DNA from: an uncultured Clostridia bacterium
Lineage (GTDB): Bacteria > Bacillota > Clostridia > TANB77 > CAG-508
Reading direction: 5' to 3'
Assembly: GCA_934133165.1 (NCBI GenBank)
Contig: CAKPAW010000001.1
Coordinates: forward strand, 248,001 to 312,000
DNA: 64,000 bases
In this document: positions 44,608 through 54,436 of the stretch, piece by piece
How positions within the stretch are numbered: the stretch's first letter is position 1
Layout of the letters: each line of letters starts with the position of its first letter
Notes under the pieces: generated by a model
Database searches by the model: none
Told to the model about the DNA's origin: nothing
The model's input: only the letters and a program-made list of their open reading frames with translations
Program-made: the position numbers and the translations under genes

Positions 44608-47600
44608 TTACATAATTATCTCTATATTATATATGCCTCCATCTTTACTTAATTTAACCTTTTTATCTTCTATTACATAACCATTCACAATCATTGTTTC
44701 CACTCCTGTATTTTTTCTATTGTAATTTTCAACCTTTATATTGTAAATGCTGTTTCCATATTTATATCTTATTTTATACTCTTTCCAGTCAGCTGAAATA
44801 CATGGATTTATAGATAAATATCCTTTGTTTATAGTTAATCCTAAAATATAGTGAAGTCCCGCTTCATACATCCATGAACTTGAACCTGTATACCATGTCC
44901 ATCCACCTCTTCCTGCTAAATTTTTCTGTCCATAAATATCTGCTGCAACTATATAAGGTTCTACTTTATATTTTGAAGCTGTTTCCTTTGTTCTTGCATG
45001 TTCTATTGGATTTATCATTCTAAATAATTCCACTGCTTTATCTCCAAAACCAAGCATCGCTTCTGCAATAATTGCCCATATTGCTGCATGTGTGTATTGC
45101 CCACCATTTTCTCTTGTTCCTGGAAGATATGCTTTTATATAACCTGGCTCTAATTTAGATTTTTCAAAAGGAGGATCAAGTAATTTTATTATACCACTTT
45201 CTTTATCTACTAAATGATTTTCTAATGATTCCATTGAGATGTATTTTTTGTCATTATCTCCTGCATTTGAAATAACAGACCAGCTTTGTGATATTCCGTC
45301 TATTTTACATTCTTCATTTTGAATTGTTCCTAAAATATCTCCATTATCTGTGTATGCTCTTCTAAACCATCTGCCGTCCCATGCATTATTATTTAGTGCT
45401 TTCTTTAGATTTTCTACAATTTTTTGATATTTTTGAATTTTATTTTCGAGTTCTACTGTTTCTGAAACACTCTTTTCGTCTTGTTCATTCTGTTTTTCTA
45501 ACTCTTCATTTTGAATATCAACCTCTTCCATTATTACATTACTTTCTTTTTCTAACTCTTGTTTCTTCTCTTCGCAAATTGAAATCCACCTTTGTAAAAC
45601 ATTATATAAGAAGAATCCAAGCCATACACTTTCACCTTTTCCTTTATTTCCTACTTCACTAAATCCATCATTCCAATCTCCTGAACCTATTTTAGGAAGT
45701 CCATTTTCTCCAAAGTTTAAAGACCTTTCTATTGCTCTTTCACAATGCATAAAAATACTTTCTTCTATATTACTACTTTCATACCTATCATATCTTTCGT
45801 CTGTATTTTCTCCTAAAATTTCTCCTACTATATAGTTCGTTTTTTCTTCTAAAATGCTATAATCTCCTGTATTTTCAATATATTCTTCCACCAAATATAC
45901 TAGCCATAATAAGTCATCTGAAAATTTCGTTCTAATTCCTCTAGAAGTTTCTTCATGCCACCAATGTTCTACGTCTCCCTCTATAAATTGATGTTTGCTA
46001 TGCTTTATAATTTGTTTTTTTATTAATTCTGGAGAAAAATATTTTAAAGCAATTGTATCTTGCAATTGGTCCCTAAATCCAAATGCTCCACCAGATTGAT
46101 AGAACCCGCTTCTTGCCTTCAACCTACAAGATATAGTTTGATAAATAAGCCATCCGTTCATTAGTATATTAAATGATTCCATTGGTGTTTCCACTTGCAT
46201 TCTACCTAAAAATTCTTCCCAATACCTTCTTACTTTTTCTAATTCTTCTTCCGCCTTTTCTACTTTACTATATTTATAAACTTTATCTTGACAATCTATT
46301 AAATTCTGCTCACTACCTAACATGAAAGATATTTTTTTCTTTTCAAAGGATTCTAATTCTACTTCAATTTGAATTGCTACAATTCCATCTTTTCCTAAAC
46401 TATTTTTATTATTTAAACTTACTTTCTTTAGTGCCTCTGGATTTGAAATATTTCCTTTTCCAAAAAAGAATTTCTTGTCTGCTGTATATGATTTTACTTT
46501 TTCATTGCATGACACATAAATAATTTCTTTAAAGTCTGTATTAGTCTTGTTCTCCAATGTTATCATGTTATCGTTTTCTTTAAATTTTAGATTTATATAA
46601 TCCTTTGTTTGTAATTTATTTTCACCTAATACCGGTTTTATATAATACACAAAATTCAATTTTTTCTTTTTAGGAGATAAGTTTTTAAGTTCTAATAAAG
46701 AAACTTTTATATTATCTTTTTCTGGCACAAATGTTGTAAGATTTTGTTCTATTTGCATACTTGAATGTCTATAATTTGCATAACCAAATCCATATTCTAC
46801 TTCATATTGTTTTTCATCTGGCATAGGATTTAAAGTTACTGACCAAGTTTTTAGACTTTCTGCATCTTGCATATAAATTACTTCCGAAGGAGTATCTAAC
46901 ACTTGATTATTACTCCATGCAGTTAATTTATTTAATCCACTATTTTTGCTCCAAGTAAATCCTCCTCCTGCTTCTGTAACTAATGTTCCAAAAGTATCAT
47001 TTGCCATAACATGACTCCATACTGTAGGAAGCCTATTTTCTTTATCTACTATCATTTTGTATTTATTTCTATCTTGTGAAAAACCTCCATATTCGTTGTT
47101 ATATAAAAGATTTTCTGGTAAGACTATTTTAGTTTTTTCTTCTTCAAAACCTTCAAAGTTTGTTTTTGTTTTTTCTTCTATTTGTTTTATATTTTCTAAA
47201 TATTCATCTTCTAAATCTTCTAATTGCCTTGCTACTGGACCTCTTTTTGTATCTATTATAAGGTTTGAGTAAAATTCTACTACTTCAAAATCTTCATTTT
47301 CTAGTACATAAATTCCACCTCTTATGTTTTGTACATAAGATAAATTCAAGTTTATTATTGTATTTTGTATTGTTTCTTTTGTATATTTTTCGTAACTATT
47401 TGGTTCTTCATTTAAAATTACTAAATCTATTTCTACATTTTTTAATCTAAAGAATTCATATGCTTTTAATATTTCTTCCAAATTATCTTTTTCATTACTA
47501 CTACTTATTTTTACAAGTAATATTGGTAAATCTCCTGAAATTCCATATTTCCATAGTTCTTCTTTAGGATAATATTTTTTACTATACTTTTCTTTTGATT

Positions 47601-50600
47601 GAATAGGATTCTCAAATAAAAGGTATCCTAATATTTTTTGATAAGTTACTATTTGCTTTGCATTTAATCTTAAATATCTTGCTTCTGTATCTGCTTTTGC
47701 AATTGATAATTCAAATGCTTTCTTAATCTCTTCTTCTCTTTGATATTGCTTAATATTTTGTATTACTTCTTCTCTGCTTTCTGAAGCACAAATTATAAGG
47801 CTAAAGTTAGCCATTTGTTCTGGCTCTAAACATATTGTCCTTCTTAATGCTAAAATTGGATCTGTTACCAAATCTATTCTTTTAGAAAATGGTTTAGAAT
47901 TTTTTACCATTGTAGGAATTTCAAAATTATTTCTTCCTACAAATTTCTCTTTGTCTATTTCATATTCTAAATCTCCTATTACATTATCATTTGTATATAA
48001 AGACACTGCTAAATATAATCCTTTTTCTGTATTTTTCCTGTCTTTTCTTTTTATTATAAAAATGTTTTCATCTTCTAAATATTCATATATTAAAAATAAT
48101 TTTTGAAATGCGGGATGTGAATTATATTCTGTTTGTGAGGCAAGTGCTGGTTCTAGTACGCTTGTTATTTCTATTGTTTCATTTTCTACTCCATTATTTT
48201 GCAACTCTAAATTTCGTATTTCAACTGGCGTTTTTTCATTTGTACTAGCTATTGTTACCTTGCAAGTACTTTTTATTGCCCCATCAGTTCTTTTTATTTT
48301 ATCTGAATCTTCTGTAAATACTATTTCGTATTTATCTGCTTTTATATTATCATTTCTATTGTTAATGCTCCAAATTCTTTTATTTTTAATATTTTTCAGA
48401 TAGAATAAAATTCCTTGTTCTTCTGTTTCATCTTCTGTTACATTATATTTATTTATTAAATAATTTTTATATTTACTATAACCTTTTCCTTTTACATCCA
48501 TTACTACACTATAATTATCATTAGATATTATATTGCAAATTGGAAGTGCTTCTTTTGTTTTTGTAAACACCCTTTGTGCATAGTTTTCGTAGTCTTGGTA
48601 AGTTATTTTTACTGGTTTTATTTTTTCTTCTTTTGTTATAATTCTGTTTTCTGGCATTACTTCTTGAAGTAAAATTGATGTTGCTTCTATTTCTGGATTT
48701 TCCATAAATCTTTTTTGTAAAATATTATCGTTAAAAAAATTGTTAATTGATAATAAGATAAGTGCCTGATGATGTGCCATATAGGTTTTTATAGGCATTT
48801 GCTTTTTTCCTTTTGGCATACGTATAGGCGTATAGTCCATAGATTCATAAAATCCATACTTGTTGTATATTCCTTGTTTTTCTAGTTCTCTTAAGTTTGC
48901 TATTACTTCTTTTGGATCTATTAAAAGTGCCATAAAAGAAGCATAACTTGCAACTACCATGTCTTCCTCTAATCCTCTTTTTAGTCCAAGCCACGGAATT
49001 CCTATCGCCTTATATTGATAGTTGTTATTCAAGTCTTTTAAATAATATGCTGTTTCAGAAAATCCCCAAGGTATTCCTAATTTTTTTGCATATTCTTTTT
49101 GGCTCATTAGCATAAATTTTATAGATTCATCTAATAAACTTCCTTCTTCTTGCTTTATTATTACATTTGGCATTAAATACTCAAATGCTGTTCCAGACCA
49201 AGAAATCAATCCATTATATCCATTTATAGCTGTCATTGTTCTACTTAAATGTCCCCAATGCTTTGATGGAATATCTTTTTTGCTTATTGCAACAAAGCTT
49301 GCACTCCTTGCTTCAGAAGCCAACAAATCATAATAAGAATCTGTTAATTTATTCTCTTCTATATTAAATCCAATAGAAAACAGACCTTTTTCTTCATCAT
49401 AAAGCTTTGAAAAATCTGCATTTGCTATAGGTATATCTTCTACTTTTTTGTTCGCCCAATCAGGAATAAAATTTAATAATTTTTCTTTTGTTTCTACATC
49501 TAATTCTATTTGTCCAGTTTCAATTTTTTCTTTTATGTCTTTGTAAAATTGTTTTAAAACATATACATAACCCACAAAATTTCCACTATCTACTGTTGAT
49601 ATATAACGTGGAATTAATGGTTCTAAAGTTTTTATATTGTACCAGTTATATAAATGACCATTCCATTTTGGAAGTTCATTTACTGTTCCTAACATATTAT
49701 TCAATAATTCTAATGTGCTTTCTAATGTTTCATAACCTAAATCATAACTAGAAATTATACTTAGAAATCCAAGTCCAATATTTGTAGATGATGTTCTATC
49801 TACAAAATAAGGAGTTCTATCCTCTTGGTAATTGTCTGGTGGTAAATAGTTATTTTCTTTAGTTATACTCTCTTTAAAAAATAGCCATGTTTTTTCGCCT
49901 ATACTATTTAAATATTCTTTTTCTTTATTTGTAACTTTATTAATTGCTTGTTGTTTTTCCTCTTTTTTGCTTATATACCAAAATGCAAATGGTGCAATTA
50001 ACCATAATAAAGATAATATAAACAAAAATATATACATTGTTTCTTTTTTATTTGCAATAGAATAAATTACTCCCACTACACCAAAAACTACATTTGCAAA
50101 CATACTCTTGTAATATGAAATCAAATTATTTTTAGCTAATTTTTCCGCATCTTCTGAAGTAGTCCATTCTAGCAAATGTTTTTTAGAAATCTTTTTTCTA
50201 TAAATAGTTCTTATAATAGCATCAAGTGAAAAATATGCTTTATCTGGCAAAGAAATTAAACTTAATACTCCTCTTATAAAACTTGCAAATAAAGAATATA
50301 TTCTAGGACTAAATGACTTTGTGTGCATTTGTCCTTCTTTTTTATAAATAATTCTATTGGCAATATCTAATATTAATGGAAACATTGCCCATATTACAAT
50401 AAACCAAGCAAATACACCTACTTTAAAATTTAAAAATAACTTTGTTGTAAATAGTATAATTAAGCTTAACATTGAAAATACAGGAGTTAAAGCTCTTATC
50501 AAATTGTCTATTATTTTGTATCTAGATAATGTATTTAAAGGATTATTTTTTTCTCTCAATTTTTTATCTATTATTTTATTTCCTGACCACCTTGCTATTT

Positions 50601-52887
50601 GAAAATCTCCTCTAATCCATCTGTGAAGTCTTGCATTAAAACTCAAATAATTAGTTGGATAACCATCCATTAGTAATATATCTGAACAAAGTCCTGCTCT
50701 TAAATAGCTTCCCTCTAATAAATCATGACTTAAAACTGTATTTTCCGGAATTTCATTTGATAATACTTCTGAAAATACCCTTAAATCATAGATACCCTTT
50801 CCTGTAAATATCCCTTCGTCAAAATTATCTTGGTATACATCTGATATTGCATTTGTATATAAGTCTGTTCCTCCACTACCTGCAAATATTTTTGTAAATA
50901 GATTTTTATTTGCCGCTTCTAAATTGATTCCAACACGCGGTTGCATTAACCCATGCCCATCTATTACTAAATCTTTTTTATTATTAAGTACAGGTTTATT
51001 TAGAATATGGGCCATTGCTTCAATTAGCTCTAAGCCACTATTTAATATAAGGTTAGTGTCTGCATCTAAAGTAATTATATATTTTATAAATGGTATATCT
51101 ATTTTTTCTAGCGTATTTACTAAAAATGGACTTTCTATTTTTCCTAATAAATAATCATTAAATTGATTTAATAAGCCTCTCTTTCTTTCCCAACCTAAAT
51201 AACATTCTTCTTCACCATTCCAAAAACGTTTTCTATAAACAAAATGAAATTTTGGTATACTATTTTCTTCCTTATATTTTTCGTTCAATATTTGTACTTG
51301 CTTTATTCCTTCATTGATTACTTCATCATCAAAAGGTTCTTCTTTATTTGGTCCTGAAGAGCAATCGCCAAGTAGTGCAAAATATATGTTTTCGCTTTTA
51401 TTTGCTAAATAATAAACTTCTAATTTTTTCACTAACTCTTCTACTTTTTCTTTACTTTTTAAAATTGTTGGAATAACAACAAATGTAGAATACTCCTTTG
51501 GAACACCTGAATAAAAATCCAGTTTTGGTATAAGTTTTGGCTTAACTACTTTTCCTAATATATATTGAACAACTTGTACCACAATTTCTTGAATAGGAAA
51601 AATTAAAGTAATTCCTAATATTATTGTTAAAATCACATTTCTTAATTGTTCTTGTATATTACACATAAATACAATATCAATTATTAAAGAAGCTACCCAA
51701 ATTAATATTATATAATATTTAGCCTTACTATTACTTTCTTTAATTTTCTCGCCATTTTGTTGTAATACTTTATATAATTTGTGCTTACCTTTATCTATTA
51801 AGTAATAACCAATATGCGCTTCTTTTGTATTTTCATTTCCGTTACTTGCAAGCTCTAAAACTTTTTTTGCAATATAAATTTCTGCAATTTTAGTTTTTTT
51901 AGCAATCTCTTTTATTGTATTTCTATAGTATTCCTTTGTTTTATAATCCATTTTTGTATAAACATTTGCTGGGTCTTGTTTTAGTATTTCTTCTACTCCA
52001 TTTACTTCTTCAAAAATAGATAAAAAGTCGATTCGAAGTAATTCTTTCATACTAGTAATACAATTTGCCATACTAACTTTTTTTACAGCAATATCATAAT
52101 GTTCTTTCTTTACTACCTCCTCGATAGTAGTTCCCATTTTATTTACTTGTTCTTCCAATATATTTAAAAATGGAATAGCAATTCTTCCTTGTTTATTTAA
52201 TCTATAAGAAAGATACTCTATAAAAGGATATTTCATCTCACCATATCCTTTTACACGTGCTCTATATTCTGTAAGATTTTTATATTTTAAGTCTTCCTTT
52301 TTTTCTACTAGTCTTTCAAAAATATTTTCTACTCTATACTTTTGCATTTGACTAAAATAAATTTTTTCACATATATCGCTAATTCCCTGTATTAGAGCTA
52401 TTTGCATAAAAATATTTAAGTTCCATATTTCTTCCATGCTAAGTGTCTTTTTTCTTTGATATGCAGAAAGAAAACTACTAATATTTTTGGCATCTATACG
52501 ACTATCTGTGTAACTTACAATTTCAAATGCTAAAACATAAATCCTTGCAAAACCTTTGTAGGTTCCGTTTGCAATACCTAAAAAGTTTTTATATTTTTTT
52601 AAAGGCATTTGATTAATAATTGTTTTTACAGTTTCTTCGATAATGTAAAAATTGTCTAATAGCCATTCCCCTGCTGGATGAATGGGAATGCCTAATTTTA
52701 TATGTTCATCTAATAAATGATAGACCTCTGAAATTTTAGCAAAATTCTCTTTTACTTTTGGTATAGGGTATGTTTGCTTTTCACTATTTTTTTGTAAAAC
52801 ATGATCAGAAGCCAATTTTTCTAAATATTGCTCTAAACCATATTTATCTAAATTAGCTCCTTTTAAATTTAAGTTTTTATATTCCAT
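44608..52887 (-). CDS. ndvB: Cyclic beta-1,2-glucan synthase (NdvB/GT84-GH94 type)
   Basis: This giant protein has 2759 residues, close to the usual 2800. In order: a cytoplasmic N-terminal region, membrane helices at about 390-440, a GT84 glycosyltransferase domain (DADTNLILNSG near 650, LHRWIRGDF near 795), further membrane helices at 840-990, a glycoamylase-like domain at 1050-1500 (FLSIISSYDLGYETLES), two beta-sandwich regions, and a C-terminal GH94 phosphorylase domain with GSGDWNDGF near 2365 and WYTGSSSWMYEAG near 2660. It makes beta-1,2-glucan from UDP-glucose; the GH94 part controls chain length. All key motifs are intact. It lies upstream of no obvious glucan-modifying gene. Such enzymes are typical of Proteobacteria but occur in some Clostridia. 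Confidence 0.93.
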   Translation of the reverse strand: MEYKNLNLKGANLDKYGLEQYLEKLASDHVLQKNSEKQTYPIPKVKENFAKISEVYHLLDEHIKLGIPIHPAGEWLLDNFYIIEETVKTIINQMPLKKYKNFLGIANGTYKGFARIYVLAFEIVSYTDSRIDAKNISSFLSAYQRKKTLSMEEIWNLNIFMQIALIQGISDICEKIYFSQMQKYRVENIFERLVEKKEDLKYKNLTEYRARVKGYGEMKYPFIEYLSYRLNKQGRIAIPFLNILEEQVNKMGTTIEEVVKKEHYDIAVKKVSMANCITSMKELLRIDFLSIFEEVNGVEEILKQDPANVYTKMDYKTKEYYRNTIKEIAKKTKIAEIYIAKKVLELASNGNENTKEAHIGYYLIDKGKHKLYKVLQQNGEKIKESNSKAKYYIILIWVASLIIDIVFMCNIQEQLRNVILTIILGITLIFPIQEIVVQVVQYILGKVVKPKLIPKLDFYSGVPKEYSTFVVIPTILKSKEKVEELVKKLEVYYLANKSENIYFALLGDCSSGPNKEEPFDDEVINEGIKQVQILNEKYKEENSIPKFHFVYRKRFWNGEEECYLGWERKRGLLNQFNDYLLGKIESPFLVNTLEKIDIPFIKYIITLDADTNLILNSGLELIEAMAHILNKPVLNNKKDLVIDGHGLMQPRVGINLEAANKNLFTKIFAGSGGTDLYTNAISDVYQDNFDEGIFTGKGIYDLRVFSEVLSNEIPENTVLSHDLLEGSYLRAGLCSDILLMDGYPTNYLSFNARLHRWIRGDFQIARWSGNKIIDKKLREKNNPLNTLSRYKIIDNLIRALTPVFSMLSLIILFTTKLFLNFKVGVFAWFIVIWAMFPLILDIANRIIYKKEGQMHTKSFSPRIYSLFASFIRGVLSLISLPDKAYFSLDAIIRTIYRKKISKKHLLEWTTSEDAEKLAKNNLISYYKSMFANVVFGVVGVIYSIANKKETMYIFLFILSLLWLIAPFAFWYISKKEEKQQAINKVTNKEKEYLNSIGEKTWLFFKESITKENNYLPPDNYQEDRTPYFVDRTSSTNIGLGFLSIISSYDLGYETLESTLELLNNMLGTVNELPKWNGHLYNWYNIKTLEPLIPRYISTVDSGNFVGYVYVLKQFYKDIKEKIETGQIELDVETKEKLLNFIPDWANKKVEDIPIANADFSKLYDEEKGLFSIGFNIEENKLTDSYYDLLASEARSASFVAISKKDIPSKHWGHLSRTMTAINGYNGLISWSGTAFEYLMPNVIIKQEEGSLLDESIKFMLMSQKEYAKKLGIPWGFSETAYYLKDLNNNYQYKAIGIPWLGLKRGLEEDMVVASYASFMALLIDPKEVIANLRELEKQGIYNKYGFYESMDYTPIRMPKGKKQMPIKTYMAHHQALILLSINNFFNDNILQKRFMENPEIEATSILLQEVMPENRIITKEEKIKPVKITYQDYENYAQRVFTKTKEALPICNIISNDNYSVVMDVKGKGYSKYKNYLINKYNVTEDETEEQGILFYLKNIKNKRIWSINNRNDNIKADKYEIVFTEDSDKIKRTDGAIKSTCKVTIASTNEKTPVEIRNLELQNNGVENETIEITSVLEPALASQTEYNSHPAFQKLFLIYEYLEDENIFIIKRKDRKNTEKGLYLAVSLYTNDNVIGDLEYEIDKEKFVGRNNFEIPTMVKNSKPFSKRIDLVTDPILALRRTICLEPEQMANFSLIICASESREEVIQNIKQYQREEEIKKAFELSIAKADTEARYLRLNAKQIVTYQKILGYLLFENPIQSKEKYSKKYYPKEELWKYGISGDLPILLVKISSSNEKDNLEEILKAYEFFRLKNVEIDLVILNEEPNSYEKYTKETIQNTIINLNLSYVQNIRGGIYVLENEDFEVVEFYSNLIIDTKRGPVARQLEDLEDEYLENIKQIEEKTKTNFEGFEEEKTKIVLPENLLYNNEYGGFSQDRNKYKMIVDKENRLPTVWSHVMANDTFGTLVTEAGGGFTWSKNSGLNKLTAWSNNQVLDTPSEVIYMQDAESLKTWSVTLNPMPDEKQYEVEYGFGYANYRHSSMQIEQNLTTFVPEKDNIKVSLLELKNLSPKKKKLNFVYYIKPVLGENKLQTKDYINLKFKENDNMITLENKTNTDFKEIIYVSCNEKVKSYTADKKFFFGKGNISNPEALKKVSLNNKNSLGKDGIVAIQIEVELESFEKKKISFMLGSEQNLIDCQDKVYKYSKVEKAEEELEKVRRYWEEFLGRMQVETPMESFNILMNGWLIYQTISCRLKARSGFYQSGGAFGFRDQLQDTIALKYFSPELIKKQIIKHSKHQFIEGDVEHWWHEETSRGIRTKFSDDLLWLVYLVEEYIENTGDYSILEEKTNYIVGEILGENTDERYDRYESSNIEESIFMHCERAIERSLNFGENGLPKIGSGDWNDGFSEVGNKGKGESVWLGFFLYNVLQRWISICEEKKQELEKESNVIMEEVDIQNEELEKQNEQDEKSVSETVELENKIQKYQKIVENLKKALNNNAWDGRWFRRAYTDNGDILGTIQNEECKIDGISQSWSVISNAGDNDKKYISMESLENHLVDKESGIIKLLDPPFEKSKLEPGYIKAYLPGTRENGGQYTHAAIWAIIAEAMLGFGDKAVELFRMINPIEHARTKETASKYKVEPYIVAADIYGQKNLAGRGGWTWYTGSSSWMYEAGLHYILGLTINKGYLSINPCISADWKEYKIRYKYGNSIYNIKVENYNRKNTGVETMIVNGYVIEDKKVKLSKDGGIYNIEIIM

Positions 52888-52952
52888 TTAAATTACTCCT
52901 TAGCAATATGTTATGCACATATTATTTGCTAGAAGTGGAAAATTTATGCACA

Positions 52953-53534
52953 TTATTCATAATCTTCTAAAGTTAAACTTAAGTTTTCTTTTCCTATTAT
53001 TTCAATTCCTTTTTTTAAACTTTGTCTATCTGTTTCTGGAAGATATGTTGTAACAATTTGTGTTGTTTCTTTTAACTTTTCTTTTCCTTCACTATCTTTT
53101 CTATATATTGCAATATAGCCATTATTTTCTTTTAGTAAATAATGCTCATCACAAATTCCTTCTTTTTCTTGATAAAATACAATATTATTTGCTGTAAAAT
53201 TCTCTATTTTATAATCTTTATATTTGTCTTGCATTTCTATTTCGGTTTTATTCACTAATTCTTCTGGTATATTTTCTCTTTTAGTTGTTGTATGCTTGCA
53301 ACCTTTATAATAGGTTTTAAACTCAAATAAGCAGTTTGGTGAAGCCTTAACTTCTGCGTAAGAAGTTGAAATTATTTCTATACCATTTTGAAGATTTTGA
53401 TCTGTACTTACTAGTTTAGTTTCTACTTTTTGCTCGTCTTTTATTGAGTTTTTACTAATAAAAATTCCAACAATAACTCCTAAAATAACAATTGCACAAA
53501 TTCCTAATATAATCCACACATAATTTTTTCTCAT
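52953..53534 (-). CDS. BofC C-terminal-domain-like, membrane-anchored protein
   Basis: This 193-residue protein has an N-terminal membrane helix (residues 7-28) and an extracytoplasmic part. The segment LKENNGYIAIYRKDSEG, followed by TTQIVTTYLPETDRQSLKKG and a terminal LTLEDYE, matches the C-terminal domain of BofC, a forespore inter-membrane protein that delays sigma-K activation in Bacillus. Here it is likely a general extracytoplasmic domain; sporulation function is not proven. It is separated from the glucan synthase by 65 bp on the same strand. Before the element inserted it would have been directly downstream of comEC. Confidence 0.55.
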   Translation of the reverse strand: MRKNYVWIILGICAIVILGVIVGIFISKNSIKDEQKVETKLVSTDQNLQNGIEIISTSYAEVKASPNCLFEFKTYYKGCKHTTTKRENIPEELVNKTEIEMQDKYKDYKIENFTANNIVFYQEKEGICDEHYLLKENNGYIAIYRKDSEGKEKLKETTQIVTTYLPETDRQSLKKGIEIIGKENLSLTLEDYE

Positions 53535-53690
53535 ATTATACTCAATTCCTCTCTCTATTGCGTTTTCTTTTAGTATGGAATTTTTTTAGTAAAAATATAC
53601 CAATTTACGTAAAAATATAGTACATAAATTTTTATTATTTTAAAAATCTATGCACTATATAATACATTCTCATATTTACATTATTATAAG

Positions 53691-53733
53691 AGTGTCCAAG
53701 TGTTCCGATTTCGGAACGAAAGGGACCATCCTT
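53691..53733. repeat. REP-like palindrome next to the comEC fragment
   Basis: GTTCCGA-TT-TCGGAAC at 53702-53717 is flanked by GTGTCC and GGGACC. It stops 6 bp short of the fragment's stop codon. Confidence 0.6.
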
Positions 53734-53738
53734 AGTGT

Positions 53739-54419
53739 TCAAAGTTTTGTTTTAATTTTCACCTTACCTTTATCATCTACTTTTATTGTAATTTCTCCCT
53801 TTTCATCTGTACGATATATTTTCGTGTTTAAATTTTGTAGTCTATTTATAACACCTGCATTTGGATGACCAAATGTATTTTTTTCTCCAACTCCTATTAA
53901 TGCAATTTGAGGCTTTACTTTTTCTAAAAATTCTTTTATGCTTGAGGACTTTGAGCCATGATGTGCTACTTTTAATATGTTTGCATTTAAAATATTGCTA
54001 TTTTCATATTCTTTTAAAATTTCGTTTTCTGCTATTTTTTCAATATCTCCTGTAAGCAAAATTGAAAAACTTTTATAATTTAGTTTAGCAACTATAGAAT
54101 TATTATTTATTGCATTTTCTTTTATCCTCTCATCTTTTGGCCATAAAATGGTTAGCCAAATATTTTCTTCAATTCTCAGATTATCTCCTTTTTTTACAAC
54201 ATAAACCTTTATCTTTTTGTTCTTTACAATCTCTTTAAATCTTTTATAATTTTCATTTTCCTCTTGCTCACAAATAATTACCTTTTCTGCTTTTAATTCT
54301 TCTAACACACTTAAAATTCCTCCAACATGGTCTGTTTCAACCATTGATGCCCAAAAAATATAAGGCATATTTTGTTGAATGATATATTCAACCTTTAATG
54401 CCCAAAATAATATAGACAT
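53739..54419 (-). pseudogene. 3' fragment of comEC (metallo-beta-lactamase domain)
   Basis: These 226 residues correspond to the C-terminal MBL domain of ComEC. Shared pieces are LTGDIE, ILKVAHHGSKSSS, LIGVGEKNTFGHPN and IYRTDEKGEI, lined up in order with the complete ComEC at 60314-62689 but clearly diverged. No stop interrupts the frame. It begins at the DxDH metal-site region, where the usual SHxDxDH reads SMVETDH: the first metal-binding His is lost. Just upstream is a 51-bp imperfect tandem repeat. The membrane and OB domains are missing, so it cannot take up DNA. It is 17 bp from the recombinase stop, marking the left junction of the inserted element. Confidence 0.8.
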
Positions 54420-54420
54420 A
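54334..54420. repeat. 51-bp imperfect tandem repeat at the junction of the comEC fragment
   Basis: TTCAACCATTGATGCCCAAA at 54336-54355 and TTCAACCTTTAATGCCCAAA at 54387-54406 repeat in frame. Each is followed by an AT-rich ATAT(A)-GCATA/GACATA stretch. They may mark former attachment-site sequence. Confidence 0.65.
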
Positions 54421-54436
54421 AAAGAAGAAATAGCTT

